The notes: generated from the letters alone by a model not told the origin. Counted from the first letter of the stretch, positions 33,641 through 43,790 are shown. The stretch is 64,000 nucleotides of DNA from Virgibacillus sp. SK37 (GCF_000725285.1 NZ_CP007161.1:310001-374000), one strand, 5' to 3'. Translations and numbers: made by a program.

Positions 33641-35683
33641 ATGAAATATTTTCGAATGATTTTCTTTTATATCCTTGGTATTATTTCTATTCTAATTATT
33701 AGTGTGCTACCAAATTATTTTTCTAGTTTAGGATCCCCGGAGGCGCCAGGTTTTTTAAAACAAATAACTGATATCTTAGTCACCTTCGTGAACCCTGATA
33801 GCTGGCTATATGCTGTGGAGGGGTCTCCTGGGAAATTTTCAGTTCTTGATGTTCTTTGGGAGCCATTTCTGTATTCGGCAAAAATCTTGGTTGGAGCGCT
33901 CCTTTTAGGAGTCGGACTTGCATTTATTTTAGCCTTTTCTGCAAATTTTCTACCGAAACATATATTGCAACCAATAAAGCGCATCCTTGACTTCTTGGAA
34001 TCTATACCAGATCTTGTTTTTGCTACGCTTTTACAGTTCTTGGTGATCTATGTCTATAAAAAAAGTGGTGTTCATCTGTTTGCAGTTGCTGGTTATATGG
34101 AAGATAAGGTTTACCTTGCACCAATTTTAACTCTGGCTATTCTGCCAATGGTGACCTTGTTTAAGCTTTTTTTACTATTAATAGAAGAGGAATTTATGAA
34201 GGATTACGTTGCTTTTCTCAAGAGTAAGGGGATTTCCAGTATAGCAATATTAATGAAACATGTATTGAAAAATATTATGCCAAGCTCTTTTTATCATATG
34301 AAGTTAGTAATTTGGGCAACACTTTCCAGTCAATTCATTATAGAGCGTGTATTTAATGTTCATGGGTTAACATTCTTTCTCATGGAAAGCTTTACTCCAA
34401 TGACCATTGCTTTTTCTCTGATTCTTATCTTTACACCATTCTACTTCTTTTTTCAGCTCATGGATTTATGGCTGGGGAACGGAGAAGCTTCTTCCAGTCA
34501 GTTTAATTTTGTAAAAGCTATGAAACAAGCAAGGCGAGGAAGTTTTGCCGAATGGATGAACTATGTTAGGCATCAACTCTTATATCAAATGAGAAATGTG
34601 GGTAGTTCTTCCAAAAGAGTGAGCAAGCAATTGTTTCGTCTTGTTACATCTCATTTGAAAAATTGGAAGTTTGCTCTAGGTGTCTCTTTTTTTATTGTAC
34701 TTATTGGCTATAGCTTTCTCTATTCCACGATTACGGACAACCGTGTGGAGCAGGCAACAATATTATATGAAGAAGATGGTGTAACGATACGAAGTACACC
34801 TCCGCATCCACCATCAGAAGCTTTTCTGTTTGGCTCTACTGAACTTGGTTTCAGTATTGCAGATCAACTTATTATTGGTGCAAAGTATACGCTAATTTTT
34901 GGACTTCTGATTGCTTTTCTCCGAGTGCTTGGAGGATTATTGTTTGGAATTGTGTTTGCTTTCTCCCTGCCTTATCGATTTCAAAAGGCAATAGAGAAAT
35001 TAACAGATTCTATTCATTTTTTACCATTAAGTTTAATTGCGTATATCTTACTCCGCCCAATTTTAATGCCAACACAATCAGGTTTTGCGTACTCCTTTAC
35101 GGAACGAATTATTTTGGAAATAACGATATTAACTGTAATGGTTATTCCCTTGACAATGGTACTCACAGGTAAAGAGATGAATCGTCTTCTGCAGTTTGAG
35201 TTTATTGCAAGTGCGAAAATTTTGGGAGGAGGTAGTTTTCATTTGTTCTGGAGGCACATTCTTCCACATATGGGTCCGCGATTAACTATTTTGTTTGGCC
35301 AACAATTTATCCAGGTATTGTTAGTATTTATTCATCTTGGGGTTTTTAATCTATTCTTTGGAGGTACGAAGTTGTCCTTCGATCCAATGATGGGGGACCC
35401 ACCCAGTTCAATTAGTTATGAGTGGTCTGGTATGATCGGTGCTGTAGCCAGAGGTTCTATTTCTTCTGGGCATTATTGGTACTTGTGGACACTAGTTGCA
35501 TTTGTTTTATCTATTTTTGCAATGCAACTGATTATTCAGGGTGTCAAGGAAGTTCAACAAATAAAAGTTGGAGTTATCTTTAAGGTTAAAAAAGTTAAAA
35601 AGAAGGACGCTGCCAAAACAAACATGCAAAACACAGTCTTTTCAAAGAAAGATTTCAAGCAAATAGGAAGAAGAGAAGCATAA
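33641..35683 (+). CDS. Fused two-domain ABC permease, oligopeptide/nickel type
   Basis: About 680 residues holding two binding-protein-dependent permease domains in one chain. Domain 1 (about 75-280) has the membrane-coupling EEEFMKDYVAFLKSKGISSIAILMKH stretch, as in OppB-type proteins; domain 2 (about 415-650), with FEFIASAKILGGGSFHLFWRHILPH, corresponds to OppC. A long cytoplasmic linker joins them. Such permeases are normally two genes beside a binding protein and one or two ATPases; none is adjacent here, so partners must be elsewhere. ATG 33641 follows GGGGGAC; an in-frame TTG at 33629 overlaps that site. Substrate unknown. Confidence 0.75.
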   Translation: MKYFRMIFFYILGIISILIISVLPNYFSSLGSPEAPGFLKQITDILVTFVNPDSWLYAVEGSPGKFSVLDVLWEPFLYSAKILVGALLLGVGLAFILAFSANFLPKHILQPIKRILDFLESIPDLVFATLLQFLVIYVYKKSGVHLFAVAGYMEDKVYLAPILTLAILPMVTLFKLFLLLIEEEFMKDYVAFLKSKGISSIAILMKHVLKNIMPSSFYHMKLVIWATLSSQFIIERVFNVHGLTFFLMESFTPMTIAFSLILIFTPFYFFFQLMDLWLGNGEASSSQFNFVKAMKQARRGSFAEWMNYVRHQLLYQMRNVGSSSKRVSKQLFRLVTSHLKNWKFALGVSFFIVLIGYSFLYSTITDNRVEQATILYEEDGVTIRSTPPHPPSEAFLFGSTELGFSIADQLIIGAKYTLIFGLLIAFLRVLGGLLFGIVFAFSLPYRFQKAIEKLTDSIHFLPLSLIAYILLRPILMPTQSGFAYSFTERIILEITILTVMVIPLTMVLTGKEMNRLLQFEFIASAKILGGGSFHLFWRHILPHMGPRLTILFGQQFIQVLLVFIHLGVFNLFFGGTKLSFDPMMGDPPSSISYEWSGMIGAVARGSISSGHYWYLWTLVAFVLSIFAMQLIIQGVKEVQQIKVGVIFKVKKVKKKDAAKTNMQNTVFSKKDFKQIGRREA

Positions 35684-35776
35684 TCTAGAACTGTAATGAA
35701 AAATGAATTGCCTATGGACTTACATGCTAATATTGGTAAACTAGTATGGAACATAAGAAAATAGGAGATTCGTATA

Positions 35777-36874
35777 ATGGAGAAATTGTTTTTTTATTTT
35801 TTGGAGAATATGGCTTTAATTATTGCATTAATGTTTTTGGGCTTAAAAGCAAAGGAAGTACTTTTACGGAAATACAAAAAAATATTCAGTTCTTTATGGG
35901 TGTACCCGCTATTTGTTACCCTCTTAACCGTGGTTGTCATGTATAAACCATTGGAATATGAGGGAATGAAAATAGATTTGCGTGCTGTCCCGTTATTCTT
36001 TGTTGCCTATGCTGGTGGATGGAGACTTGGTATACTTTCAGGCATTATACCACTTTTATTCCGAATATATTTAGGGGGGCCTACTGTTTTAATTGGTATC
36101 GTACAAACCATCATTATGCCAATTTGCTTTGGGGCCATTTTTAAACATAAACAGGAAGATGCAAATAAACAACATCCTATATTAGACCTAAGCAAGATGA
36201 TGTTTTATTTCGTTATTTTCGAGGTCATTCAAGCTATTTGGATGTATTGGTCGACAGAAGTTACTGTATTAATTACTGTGTCGATGTTCATCTTTGCTTG
36301 TATTGCTGCATGGTCGATGGGACTCATTTTTAATGATGCACATCGAAGTCTAAATATGATAAAACAATTGGAAATATTATCATACCAAGATGCGATGACA
36401 CATATTCCAAATATCAGATATTTCAAAGAAAAACTGCAAAAAATGGTGGAACGGAAAGAGTCCTTTGCCATTGCAATGATCGATGTCGACTTTTTTAAAA
36501 AATATAATGACACAAACGGCCATCCTAAAGGAGATTTTGTGCTGAGAATAATTGGAAAAATCCTTTATGATAGTTGTGGTGCTGCTGACTTTGTTGCAAG
36601 GTATGGTGGTGAAGAATTTATTATGTGCTTTCAGAAGACTTCTTTACAACAGGTATCTGACATAACTGAACGTTTACGAAGATCAGTGGAGGCATATATT
36701 TTTGAAGGGGAAGAAACACAACCAGGAGGATTTCTGACTATCTCAATTGGGGTGAGCTATTCGAATGCCGGAACGAGCATGGAAGCAATTATTGAAGAGG
36801 CTGATAAGGCTTTATACCAATCAAAAAGAAACGGTAGAAATCGGGTGACGATAGCCGAGAAGGGGGATAACTAA
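35777..36874 (+). CDS. Membrane diguanylate cyclase (5TM-LYT sensor + GGDEF)
   Basis: 365 residues. Six or so hydrophobic segments in residues 1-190 form a 5TMR-LYT-type sensor (KIDLRAVPLFFVAYAGGWRLGILSGIIPLLFR is characteristic of that domain). The GGDEF domain (about 200-360) contains SYQDAMTHIPNIRYF, IDVDFFKKYNDTNGHPKGD and the active-site RYGGEEF. The allosteric I-site RxxD five residues before is not present (GAAD instead), so product inhibition may be absent. It makes c-di-GMP from GTP at the membrane. AGGAG precedes the start; the last base overlaps the GNAT gene, so the two are co-translated. Confidence 0.88.
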   Translation: MEKLFFYFLENMALIIALMFLGLKAKEVLLRKYKKIFSSLWVYPLFVTLLTVVVMYKPLEYEGMKIDLRAVPLFFVAYAGGWRLGILSGIIPLLFRIYLGGPTVLIGIVQTIIMPICFGAIFKHKQEDANKQHPILDLSKMMFYFVIFEVIQAIWMYWSTEVTVLITVSMFIFACIAAWSMGLIFNDAHRSLNMIKQLEILSYQDAMTHIPNIRYFKEKLQKMVERKESFAIAMIDVDFFKKYNDTNGHPKGDFVLRIIGKILYDSCGAADFVARYGGEEFIMCFQKTSLQQVSDITERLRRSVEAYIFEGEETQPGGFLTISIGVSYSNAGTSMEAIIEEADKALYQSKRNGRNRVTIAEKGDN

Positions 36875-37626
36875 TGAAGCAAATTACATTTAAAAATATA
36901 CAAAAAATTGGAGACACCGTATATGAAAATGAACGTTATATCCATGTTCATGATTCGGAACTGACCTTAAGGTATGATAGTAATTATATCGAATTTAAAC
37001 ATATGCCCACATTAGCTGAGTTTGACCAAGCGGCTGCTTATCTAAGGGAATATCACCTTGTGCGCAACCAGCACCATATGAAGTTTTATTTTCCGGAAAA
37101 TGAGGAGCTCCCCGGAGAGCTGGCTCATCACCTCAAGGAGCAGAGCTATGAGATAGGTTTTATGGAGCTATATGCCATCAATCCTATGCAATTTCCACGG
37201 CAAACTCAACATAACTCCATGATTGCAATTAAAGAAGTATCGGAAGAAAATCTGGAAGTGTACATGGATCTGCAATATGAGCAGGAAGCAGTAAATGGCG
37301 TTGATTTTGCTAAGCAGAAGATACAGGTACACCAAGACAATTTTCTTTCTGAAAATGTGAAACAACTCCTTGCTTATTTTCAAAATGAGCCAGCAGGATC
37401 TCTTGATCTCATACTAACAGACACTACAGTAGAAATAGATGGATTTAACGTGCGCGAACAGTTCCAAAAAAAGGGGATTGGCAGCATGCTACAGCAATAT
37501 GTTATGGATATGTATAAAGATAAAACTGTCATTTTGGTTGCCGATGGAGAAGATACCCCACGGGAAATGTATAGAAGACAAAATTATAATTGTCTTGGTT
37601 TTCAATATGAAGCACAAAAGTTTTAA
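36874..37626 (+). CDS. GNAT-family N-acetyltransferase
   Basis: 250 residues. The C-terminal half carries the acetyl-CoA motif A in the form VREQFQKKGIGSMLQQYVMDM (about 190-212) after a beta strand ending in VEIDGFNV, and the late YRRQNYNCLGFQYEAQ resembles the end of GNAT folds. The N-terminal half is divergent. Its ATG overlaps the diguanylate cyclase stop (TAATG), suggesting co-expression. The acceptor is unknown. A terminator follows directly. Confidence 0.75.
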   Translation: MKQITFKNIQKIGDTVYENERYIHVHDSELTLRYDSNYIEFKHMPTLAEFDQAAAYLREYHLVRNQHHMKFYFPENEELPGELAHHLKEQSYEIGFMELYAINPMQFPRQTQHNSMIAIKEVSEENLEVYMDLQYEQEAVNGVDFAKQKIQVHQDNFLSENVKQLLAYFQNEPAGSLDLILTDTTVEIDGFNVREQFQKKGIGSMLQQYVMDMYKDKTVILVADGEDTPREMYRRQNYNCLGFQYEAQKF

Positions 37627-37632
37627 ACATAT

Positions 37633-37669
37633 AAAGCAACTAGGCGATATTCTCGCCATAGTTGCTTAT
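37633..37669 (+). terminator. Terminator after the GNAT gene
   Basis: AAGCAACTAGGCGA and TCGCCATAGTTGCTT pair almost perfectly round TATTC; T-rich bases follow. Confidence 0.75.
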
Positions 37670-37957
37670 TTTGATGATGAGTACCTTTAGATAAACGGGC
37701 GTCTGCGAGTTTGCTCAACCATTGTGTAAAGAGAAAGAATTAAGGGTATATAAATATAACTTATCTGGTTCAATTAAATGTTCAATTAATGTCATAGATT
37801 CGTCATTTACTTCCTCCCCATTGTAGTGATTAATGGTTTATACTATGGGTATAGTAATAATTAATGACTGTGAAGTATACTTGTTTGATCAGTACTGAGC
37901 AATCTAATCTAAAAAAATAGCTGTAAATATTATTTTTGACTTCAGGGAGGTTTTAGG
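37670..37957 (+). promoter_or_regulatory. Upstream region of cydABCD
   Basis: 290 non-coding bases that must hold the cyd promoter. The clearest structure is a 6-bp dyad, TACTAT and ATAGTA with GGGT between (37841-37856). I looked for a Rex-type TTGTGAA(N)TTCACAA operator and saw only a half (CTGTGAAG near 37870). GGGAGG lies eight bases before the GTG start. Confidence 0.4.
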
Positions 37958-39307
37958 GTGTTTGATATGGATCCGGTGTTAATGAGCCGTTTGCTCACAA
38001 CCATGACACTTTTATTTCACATTATTTTTGCAACACTGGGTGTTGGGGTTCCTTTATTTATATCTATTGCAGAGTTTATAGGAATCAAAAAGAAAGATCC
38101 ACATTATCTTATGATGGCCAGAAGATGGGCAAGAGGCTTTGTTATTACAGTTGCTATTGGGGTAGTTACCGGTACCGCAATTGGCTTACAGCTCTCCTTA
38201 TTATGGCCTAATTTTATGCAGGTAGCTGGTAATGTAATTAGCTTACCATTATTTATGGAAGTTTTTGCGTTCTTTTTTGAAGCGATTTTCCTTGGTATTT
38301 ATCTATATACATGGGATCGGTTTAAGAATCAGATGATTCACTGGGCATTTTCCCTCCCTGTAATTATTGGTGGAGGAATGTCCGCGGTGTTTATTACGAC
38401 GGTTAATGCCTTTATGAATACCCCTGAAGGTTTTACTACTGGACAAGACGGTTTTGTCACCATTAATCCGATTCAAGCAATGTTAAATCCGGCCACTCCA
38501 ACAAAGGTATTCCATGTGTTGGCATCTTCCTATGTGACCGTAGCGGCTATTCTTGCAACAATTGCTGCATTTAGCCTGTTGAAAAAGAAGTCATCTGAAT
38601 ACCATAAAAAAGCATTGAAGTTAACCATGACGGCTACGTTTATTTTTGCTATCCTTACTGCAATAGCTGGTGATATGTCGGCGAAATTCCTTGCACAAGA
38701 ACAACCGGAAAAGCTTGCTGCAGCTGAGTGGCATTTTCAAACAGAGGAAGGTGCAGATCTAATTCTGTTTGGGTGGTTAAACGAGCAAGATATGCCTGTA
38801 GGTGCTATACGATTACCTGGATTATTAAGTTTTCTTGCCCACGGAGACTTCAGTAGTGAAGTGACTGGGCTGGAGGAAATACCGGAGGATGAGCGTCCAC
38901 CATTATGGATCCATTATATGTTTGACTTAATGGTTTCTATTGGAATGGCTCTAGTGTTAATTCCGTTGCTTTATTTAATTTTAATGAAGACGAAAAAGTG
39001 GAATGAGCATCATAAATGGATGCTACGTCTAATTGTGTTAGGCGGTCCACTTGCTATGCTCTCCATTGAGTTTGGTTGGATTTATGCCGAAGAAGGTCGC
39101 CAACCATGGATTCTGCGAGGCTTTATGAAGGTGGAAGAAGCTGCAACAACTTCTCCATATGTAGGTTTAATGTTTATCTTCTTTTTCCTCTTATATGCAA
39201 CACTGGCGACGGTAGGAATTATTGTTCTACGCAAACTCTTCCGTAATAATCCAGTAGAAGTGGAATTGGAGAAAAAGTATCCTTCGATTGAAAAAGGTGA
39301 TGCGTAA
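37958..39307 (+). CDS. cydA: Cytochrome bd-type quinol oxidase subunit I
   Basis: Subunit I of a bd-family terminal oxidase, which oxidises quinol and reduces oxygen without pumping protons. 449 residues and about nine membrane segments. Haem-ligand-type His21 lies in LLFHIIFATLGVG, and the conserved IALQ/GLQLSLLWPNF, PLFMEVFAFFFEAIFLGIYLYTWDRF and GWIYAEEGRQPW regions are present; the quinol loop is of the short type. The N-terminal sequence (MDPVLMSRLLT, HIIFATLGVGVPL) resembles B. subtilis YthA as I remember it, more than CydA, so it may be the YthAB-like, cyanide-insensitive class. GTG start. cydB follows with a one-base overlap. Confidence 0.9.
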   Translation: MFDMDPVLMSRLLTTMTLLFHIIFATLGVGVPLFISIAEFIGIKKKDPHYLMMARRWARGFVITVAIGVVTGTAIGLQLSLLWPNFMQVAGNVISLPLFMEVFAFFFEAIFLGIYLYTWDRFKNQMIHWAFSLPVIIGGGMSAVFITTVNAFMNTPEGFTTGQDGFVTINPIQAMLNPATPTKVFHVLASSYVTVAAILATIAAFSLLKKKSSEYHKKALKLTMTATFIFAILTAIAGDMSAKFLAQEQPEKLAAAEWHFQTEEGADLILFGWLNEQDMPVGAIRLPGLLSFLAHGDFSSEVTGLEEIPEDERPPLWIHYMFDLMVSIGMALVLIPLLYLILMKTKKWNEHHKWMLRLIVLGGPLAMLSIEFGWIYAEEGRQPWILRGFMKVEEAATTSPYVGLMFIFFFLLYATLATVGIIVLRKLFRNNPVEVELEKKYPSIEKGDA

Positions 39308-40320
39308 TGACATATGAAATAATTGGTATTACTGTATTGTGGTTATTCCTATACGGATATTTGATTGTTGCTTCGATTGATTTTGGAGCAGGTTTCTTTT
39401 CCTACTATGCGAAGAAAACAAAGAAAGATCATATTATTAATCAATTAATTTCCCGTTACCTTTCTCCTGTTTGGGAAGTTACAAATGTGTTTTTTGTGTT
39501 TTTCTTTGTTGGGATTGTCGGCTTTTTCCCTGATACAGCTTTCTATTATGGCACAGCATTACTCGTGCCGGGGAGCATTGCGATAATTTTGCTGGCAATC
39601 AGAGGTTCTTTTTATGCGTTTGAAAGCTATGGTTCAAAACAAAGTAATGTATATATGTTCTTGTATGGGGCAACGGGGTTATTAATCCCTGCGTCCCTTT
39701 CTACAGCATTAACACTCTCTGAAGGTGGTTTTATTACAGAAACAAATGGTGAGATAACTATGAATTATCTCAAGCTATTTACGAGCCCGTATTCTTGGAG
39801 TGTAGTATTTCTGGCAATTGTATCTGTGTTGTATATAAGTGCTACCTTTTTAACATTTTATGCATCTAGAGCAAATGATACTGAGGCGTTAAAGCTCGTT
39901 CGAAAATATGCATTATTTTGGGGAACACCGACAATTATTGCAGCATTGACTACTTTTATTGCTTTAGGGCAACATAATCAAAGACATTATGATCGTATGC
40001 TGGATCTTTGGTGGGTTTTCGGTCTTTCTATGGGATTCTTCATGATCTCACTTGGATTGATTTATATTGGGAAGTATTATGGATTGGCATTTATTAGTGT
40101 TATGCTACAGTTTTTCTTTGCTTTCTTCGGCTATGGTGCAAGCCATTTGCCGTACATTCTAGATCCATATATCACAATCTATGAGAATGCAACCCATCAA
40201 TCAACAGGAATTGCCCTGATTATCGTATTTATTGCTGGCCTATTTCTATTAGTACCTTCTTTAATTCTATTAATGAAGCTTTTCTTGTTCAACGCAGATT
40301 ATGTCAAAGGGAAGAAATAA
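39307..40320 (+). CDS. cydB: Cytochrome bd-type quinol oxidase subunit II
   Basis: Subunit II of the bd oxidase, 337 residues with eight or more membrane segments. The N-terminus (ITVLWLFLYGYLIVASIDFGAGFFSYYAKK) is the family signature region; SRYLSPVWEVTNVFFVFFFVGIVGFFP follows. It stabilises the haems of CydA. The ATG overlaps the cydA stop by one base, so 1:1 synthesis is expected. The closing helix ends in a Lys-rich cytoplasmic tail. Confidence 0.92.
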   Translation: MTYEIIGITVLWLFLYGYLIVASIDFGAGFFSYYAKKTKKDHIINQLISRYLSPVWEVTNVFFVFFFVGIVGFFPDTAFYYGTALLVPGSIAIILLAIRGSFYAFESYGSKQSNVYMFLYGATGLLIPASLSTALTLSEGGFITETNGEITMNYLKLFTSPYSWSVVFLAIVSVLYISATFLTFYASRANDTEALKLVRKYALFWGTPTIIAALTTFIALGQHNQRHYDRMLDLWWVFGLSMGFFMISLGLIYIGKYYGLAFISVMLQFFFAFFGYGASHLPYILDPYITIYENATHQSTGIALIIVFIAGLFLLVPSLILLMKLFLFNADYVKGKK

Positions 40321-40347
40321 TCACTATCCAGATTGGGGATAGAGCTC

Positions 40348-42078
40348 ATGACTAGTTTAAAAGCTTATATGTTAACAAAGAAAAAAAGCCTTATGATTAT
40401 GCTCTGCTTATCTATATTAATTGGAGTGATGATTGTAGCACAGGCTTATCTGTTAGTTACCATAATAGATGGTGTTTTTTTACAAAAGCAATCATTCAAC
40501 GAAGTCCTTCCATTACTGGGAGGGCTGCTTTTCGTATTCTTTCTTAGAACCTTATTCAGTTATCTGAGTGGGCGCACTGGCGTTAAGCTTGGTGCTAAGG
40601 CAAAAAGCTTCTTTCGAAAATCCCTTTTGAAAAAGTATTCTCGAAATCCACTTCAAGCGTCCTTGCAGGGACAGTCGGGTCAAAAGGTAAGTATGATGAT
40701 GGATGCCGTTGATGAAATGGATAGTTATTTCAGCAGTTACATCCCTCAAGTGATCCGCTCAGCCTTTATTCCATTACTAATTTTAGTGGTGGTGTTTTTG
40801 GAGCATGTAAATACAGGGTGGATCATGCTGATCACCTCTCCATTTATTCCTATCTTTATGATCATTATCGGGCTACAAACAAAGAAAAAGTCTGAAGAGC
40901 AAATGGAAAAACTAGGGGAGTTTTCTGGTAGATTCCTTGATACACTCCAGGGGCTTGTTACTCTTAAAATTTTCGGCCAAGCTAAGCGTCAGGTTGAAAT
41001 GATTAGGCAGAGCAGTTTAGGTTTTCGTGATGCAACAATGGAAATCTTGAAAATTGCTTTTACCTCTTCCTTTATGCTTGAACTTATATCCATGCTGAGC
41101 ATAGGTATCGTAGCACTTGAAGTTGCGCTTCAGTTGATTATTTTTGACGGCATCACCTTCTACACGGCCTTTTTGGTACTCATTCTTACTCCTGAGTACT
41201 ATACAGGTTTAAAAGATTTAGGCAGCGCTTTTCATAATGGACAAACAAGTATAGGAGCGGCCAAAAAAGTGATGCAGGAACTCCAGCAAGAGGAACAGGT
41301 GGTAGTATGGGGCGCGGTAGATCTTGCGAGTGAACTTCCGCCACGCATATCTATACAGGATGTAGGGTTTAGCTATGGCGAAGAGCAGTTTTCACTTAGT
41401 GGGATTCAAGCTGAATTAGCACCCAGGTCAAATGTAGCAATTGTCGGTAGAAGCGGTTCAGGGAAAACCACTTTACTACACCTTTTAGCAGGGCTTCTTC
41501 CTGTAACTGAAGGAAGTCTCCTTGTGAACGGGGGAAATCTTACTTCATACAAAGAAGAAGCATGGTTCAATCAACTAAGTTATATTTCACAGCATCCGTA
41601 TATATTTGCTGGTACCATTTCGGATAATATAGCTATTGGTGCAAATAGATCTGTAACAAATACAGAAATAAAGGCAGCTGCTGAACAGGCAGGTATTGCA
41701 GAAATGATTGAGCGCTTGAAAGACGGATATGAAACAAAGATTGGTGAAGGTGGAAGGGGTCTCTCCGGGGGAGAAATGCAACGGGTTGCTTTAGCACGTG
41801 CATTTTTAAAACGTCCATCTGTTATCTTTTTTGATGAGCCGACAACAGGCTTGGATGTGCATACAGAAAAGGTATTACAGACTTCCATGGAAAAGCTATC
41901 AGAGCATGCAACAGTAATTACTGTTGCACATCGTCTTCATACCATCAAAAAGGCAGACATCATTCTCTACTTGGAGAATGGAAGACTAAAAGCTTCTGGC
42001 AAGCATGACAACTTACTCCAAACCGTCCCGGATTATCGAAGGATGGTATCCATACAGCAGGAAGGTGAAACACAATGA
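40348..42078 (+). CDS. cydC: ABC transporter CydC (bacterial order; CydD-like half)
   Basis: First half of the heterodimeric cysteine/glutathione exporter-type transporter needed to assemble cytochrome bd. The N-terminal six-helix membrane domain (about 15-310) is followed by an ATPase with Walker A GRSGSGKT, signature LSGGE and Walker B VIFFDEPTTGLD. ATG 40348 is preferred; the in-frame TTG at 40333 lies just at its GGGGA ribosome site. It ends four bases into the next gene. Naming follows the Bacillus cydABCD order. Confidence 0.88.
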   Translation: MTSLKAYMLTKKKSLMIMLCLSILIGVMIVAQAYLLVTIIDGVFLQKQSFNEVLPLLGGLLFVFFLRTLFSYLSGRTGVKLGAKAKSFFRKSLLKKYSRNPLQASLQGQSGQKVSMMMDAVDEMDSYFSSYIPQVIRSAFIPLLILVVVFLEHVNTGWIMLITSPFIPIFMIIIGLQTKKKSEEQMEKLGEFSGRFLDTLQGLVTLKIFGQAKRQVEMIRQSSLGFRDATMEILKIAFTSSFMLELISMLSIGIVALEVALQLIIFDGITFYTAFLVLILTPEYYTGLKDLGSAFHNGQTSIGAAKKVMQELQQEEQVVVWGAVDLASELPPRISIQDVGFSYGEEQFSLSGIQAELAPRSNVAIVGRSGSGKTTLLHLLAGLLPVTEGSLLVNGGNLTSYKEEAWFNQLSYISQHPYIFAGTISDNIAIGANRSVTNTEIKAAAEQAGIAEMIERLKDGYETKIGEGGRGLSGGEMQRVALARAFLKRPSVIFFDEPTTGLDVHTEKVLQTSMEKLSEHATVITVAHRLHTIKKADIILYLENGRLKASGKHDNLLQTVPDYRRMVSIQQEGETQ

Positions 42079-43790
42079 ATGATTTAGCCATTGTTACCAA
42101 GCTGATGTTTAAGGAAAAAAGAGATATCGTATTATCCATTGTATTGGGATTTGTTGCTGGCTTAGCGACTGTTTTCCTTTTTGCAGCAAGTGGTTATCTG
42201 ATTTCCAAAGCAGCTTTGTCTGCTCCTATCTATGCACTTGCTTTATTGATTGCTTCCGTAAAAATGCTCAGCTTCATACGTGCATTCAGTAAATATGGGG
42301 AGAGGTACTTTTCACACCGGGCAACCTTCACTGTTTTAAGTAATTTGAGGGTATCTTTCTTTGAGAAATTGGAGCCACTAGCACCAGGTATTTTCCAAAA
42401 ATATCGCAGTGGAGATCTTCTTTCGAGAATAGTAGGCGATGTTGAAAGTCTGCAAAATTACTTTTTACGCGTGTTTTATCCACCAATCGTTCTTGTTTTG
42501 GTATTTTTAAGTACCATCCTGTTTACGTCATTTTTCTCATTCTTTGCGGCGATCCTGTTATTTGTCGGATTAATTTTGACAACATTTGTAATTCCTGGTC
42601 TGTTTGCTTTAAAACAGCGAAAAATAGATTCCCATGTCAGAACACAGCGAGGGTATCTTTCGACAGAGGTTGCAGAATTTCTCCATGGTTTTCGTGATTT
42701 AAAAATTTATCAAAAATTGCAAGGTAAAGAGCAAATGCTTGAGGAGTCTTCAGACACGTATATTAACCAACAGGAGACGGAAAATAAAGCAATTCTCTTT
42801 AGCCAATCAGTGAATATATTCGTAACTCTCTTTATTACATGGTCTATTCTTGCTATGGGGGCTTATTTTATTGGAGTGGGTGAACTGGATGGGATCTTCC
42901 TGGCGATGCTTGTTATGATCTCCATTACTGTGTTCGAAGATGCTTCACCAATGGCCATATTCCCTATCTATTTTAATGATACGAAACGAGCTGCAAACCG
43001 ACTATTCTCTGTAGTTAGTGATACGGAGACGGAACAACATAAAAGTGGCTTACAGGAAGGCGAATTAAATGAGGTACCCAATATAGAGATGCGAAATGTC
43101 CAATTTTTGTTTCCGGGGGATCTGCGGAAAACACTGGCGGATATTAATCTAAGTCTTCCTGCTGGTTCTAAAACAGCTATTGTTGGTGCAAGTGGTTCTG
43201 GTAAATCAACTGTCATGCAATTACTGTTGAATATATACGCTGTAGAGGAAGGGGAAATATGCTTTGACAATATACCTCTAACTCAAGTAAAGCAAGAATC
43301 GATTTGGGAGAAAGCCAATGTGGTACTACAATCCAACCACTTTTTCTATGGAACAATCCGAGATAATCTGTTGCTAGCGAACGCTTCATTAGTTGATAAA
43401 GAGCTTCAGGAAGTTCTGGAAAAAGTTCACCTCGGTTCGTTTGACCTGGAGGACCCTGTCTATGAAAGAGGGGAAAACCTGTCGGGCGGGGAGAAGCAAC
43501 GTTTAGCCATAGCAAGATCATTATTGAAAAATAAAGGATTATGGTTCCTCGACGAACCTACGTCCTCCATTGATGCCATAACGGAGAAAAAGATTTACAA
43601 CCATATTTTCCAACAGGCTAAGCATGATACGCTTGTGCTGATTAGCCATCGTTTAATAGGAATGGAAAATATGGATCAAATTATTGTCATGGATCACGGC
43701 CAAATCGTAGAATGTGGCACGTATGAAGAACTTATGCAAATGAAAGGTTACTTCTATCAAATGAAAGAAATAGAGAAAAATTTGCTTTAA
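42075..43790 (+). CDS. cydD: ABC transporter CydD (bacterial order; CydC-like half)
   Basis: Second half of the Cyd transporter, 571 residues. The membrane domain starts with FVAGLATVFLFAASGYLISKAAL, which is typical of this half; the ATPase has Walker A GASGSGKS, signature LSGGEKQR and Walker B LWFLDEPTSSID. ATGA overlap with cydC gives tight coupling. Together they supply a reduced periplasm-side environment needed for haem insertion into CydAB. Confidence 0.9.
   Translation: MNDLAIVTKLMFKEKRDIVLSIVLGFVAGLATVFLFAASGYLISKAALSAPIYALALLIASVKMLSFIRAFSKYGERYFSHRATFTVLSNLRVSFFEKLEPLAPGIFQKYRSGDLLSRIVGDVESLQNYFLRVFYPPIVLVLVFLSTILFTSFFSFFAAILLFVGLILTTFVIPGLFALKQRKIDSHVRTQRGYLSTEVAEFLHGFRDLKIYQKLQGKEQMLEESSDTYINQQETENKAILFSQSVNIFVTLFITWSILAMGAYFIGVGELDGIFLAMLVMISITVFEDASPMAIFPIYFNDTKRAANRLFSVVSDTETEQHKSGLQEGELNEVPNIEMRNVQFLFPGDLRKTLADINLSLPAGSKTAIVGASGSGKSTVMQLLLNIYAVEEGEICFDNIPLTQVKQESIWEKANVVLQSNHFFYGTIRDNLLLANASLVDKELQEVLEKVHLGSFDLEDPVYERGENLSGGEKQRLAIARSLLKNKGLWFLDEPTSSIDAITEKKIYNHIFQQAKHDTLVLISHRLIGMENMDQIIVMDHGQIVECGTYEELMQMKGYFYQMKEIEKNLL

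Noticed and set aside
37670-37957. Rex operator before cydA
   Set aside because: Only a half-site-like CTGTGAAG is present, with no matching second half.
41580-41888. Antisense ORFs within cydC and many other genes
   Set aside because: They lie wholly inside well-conserved genes, have no ribosome sites and show no family resemblance.
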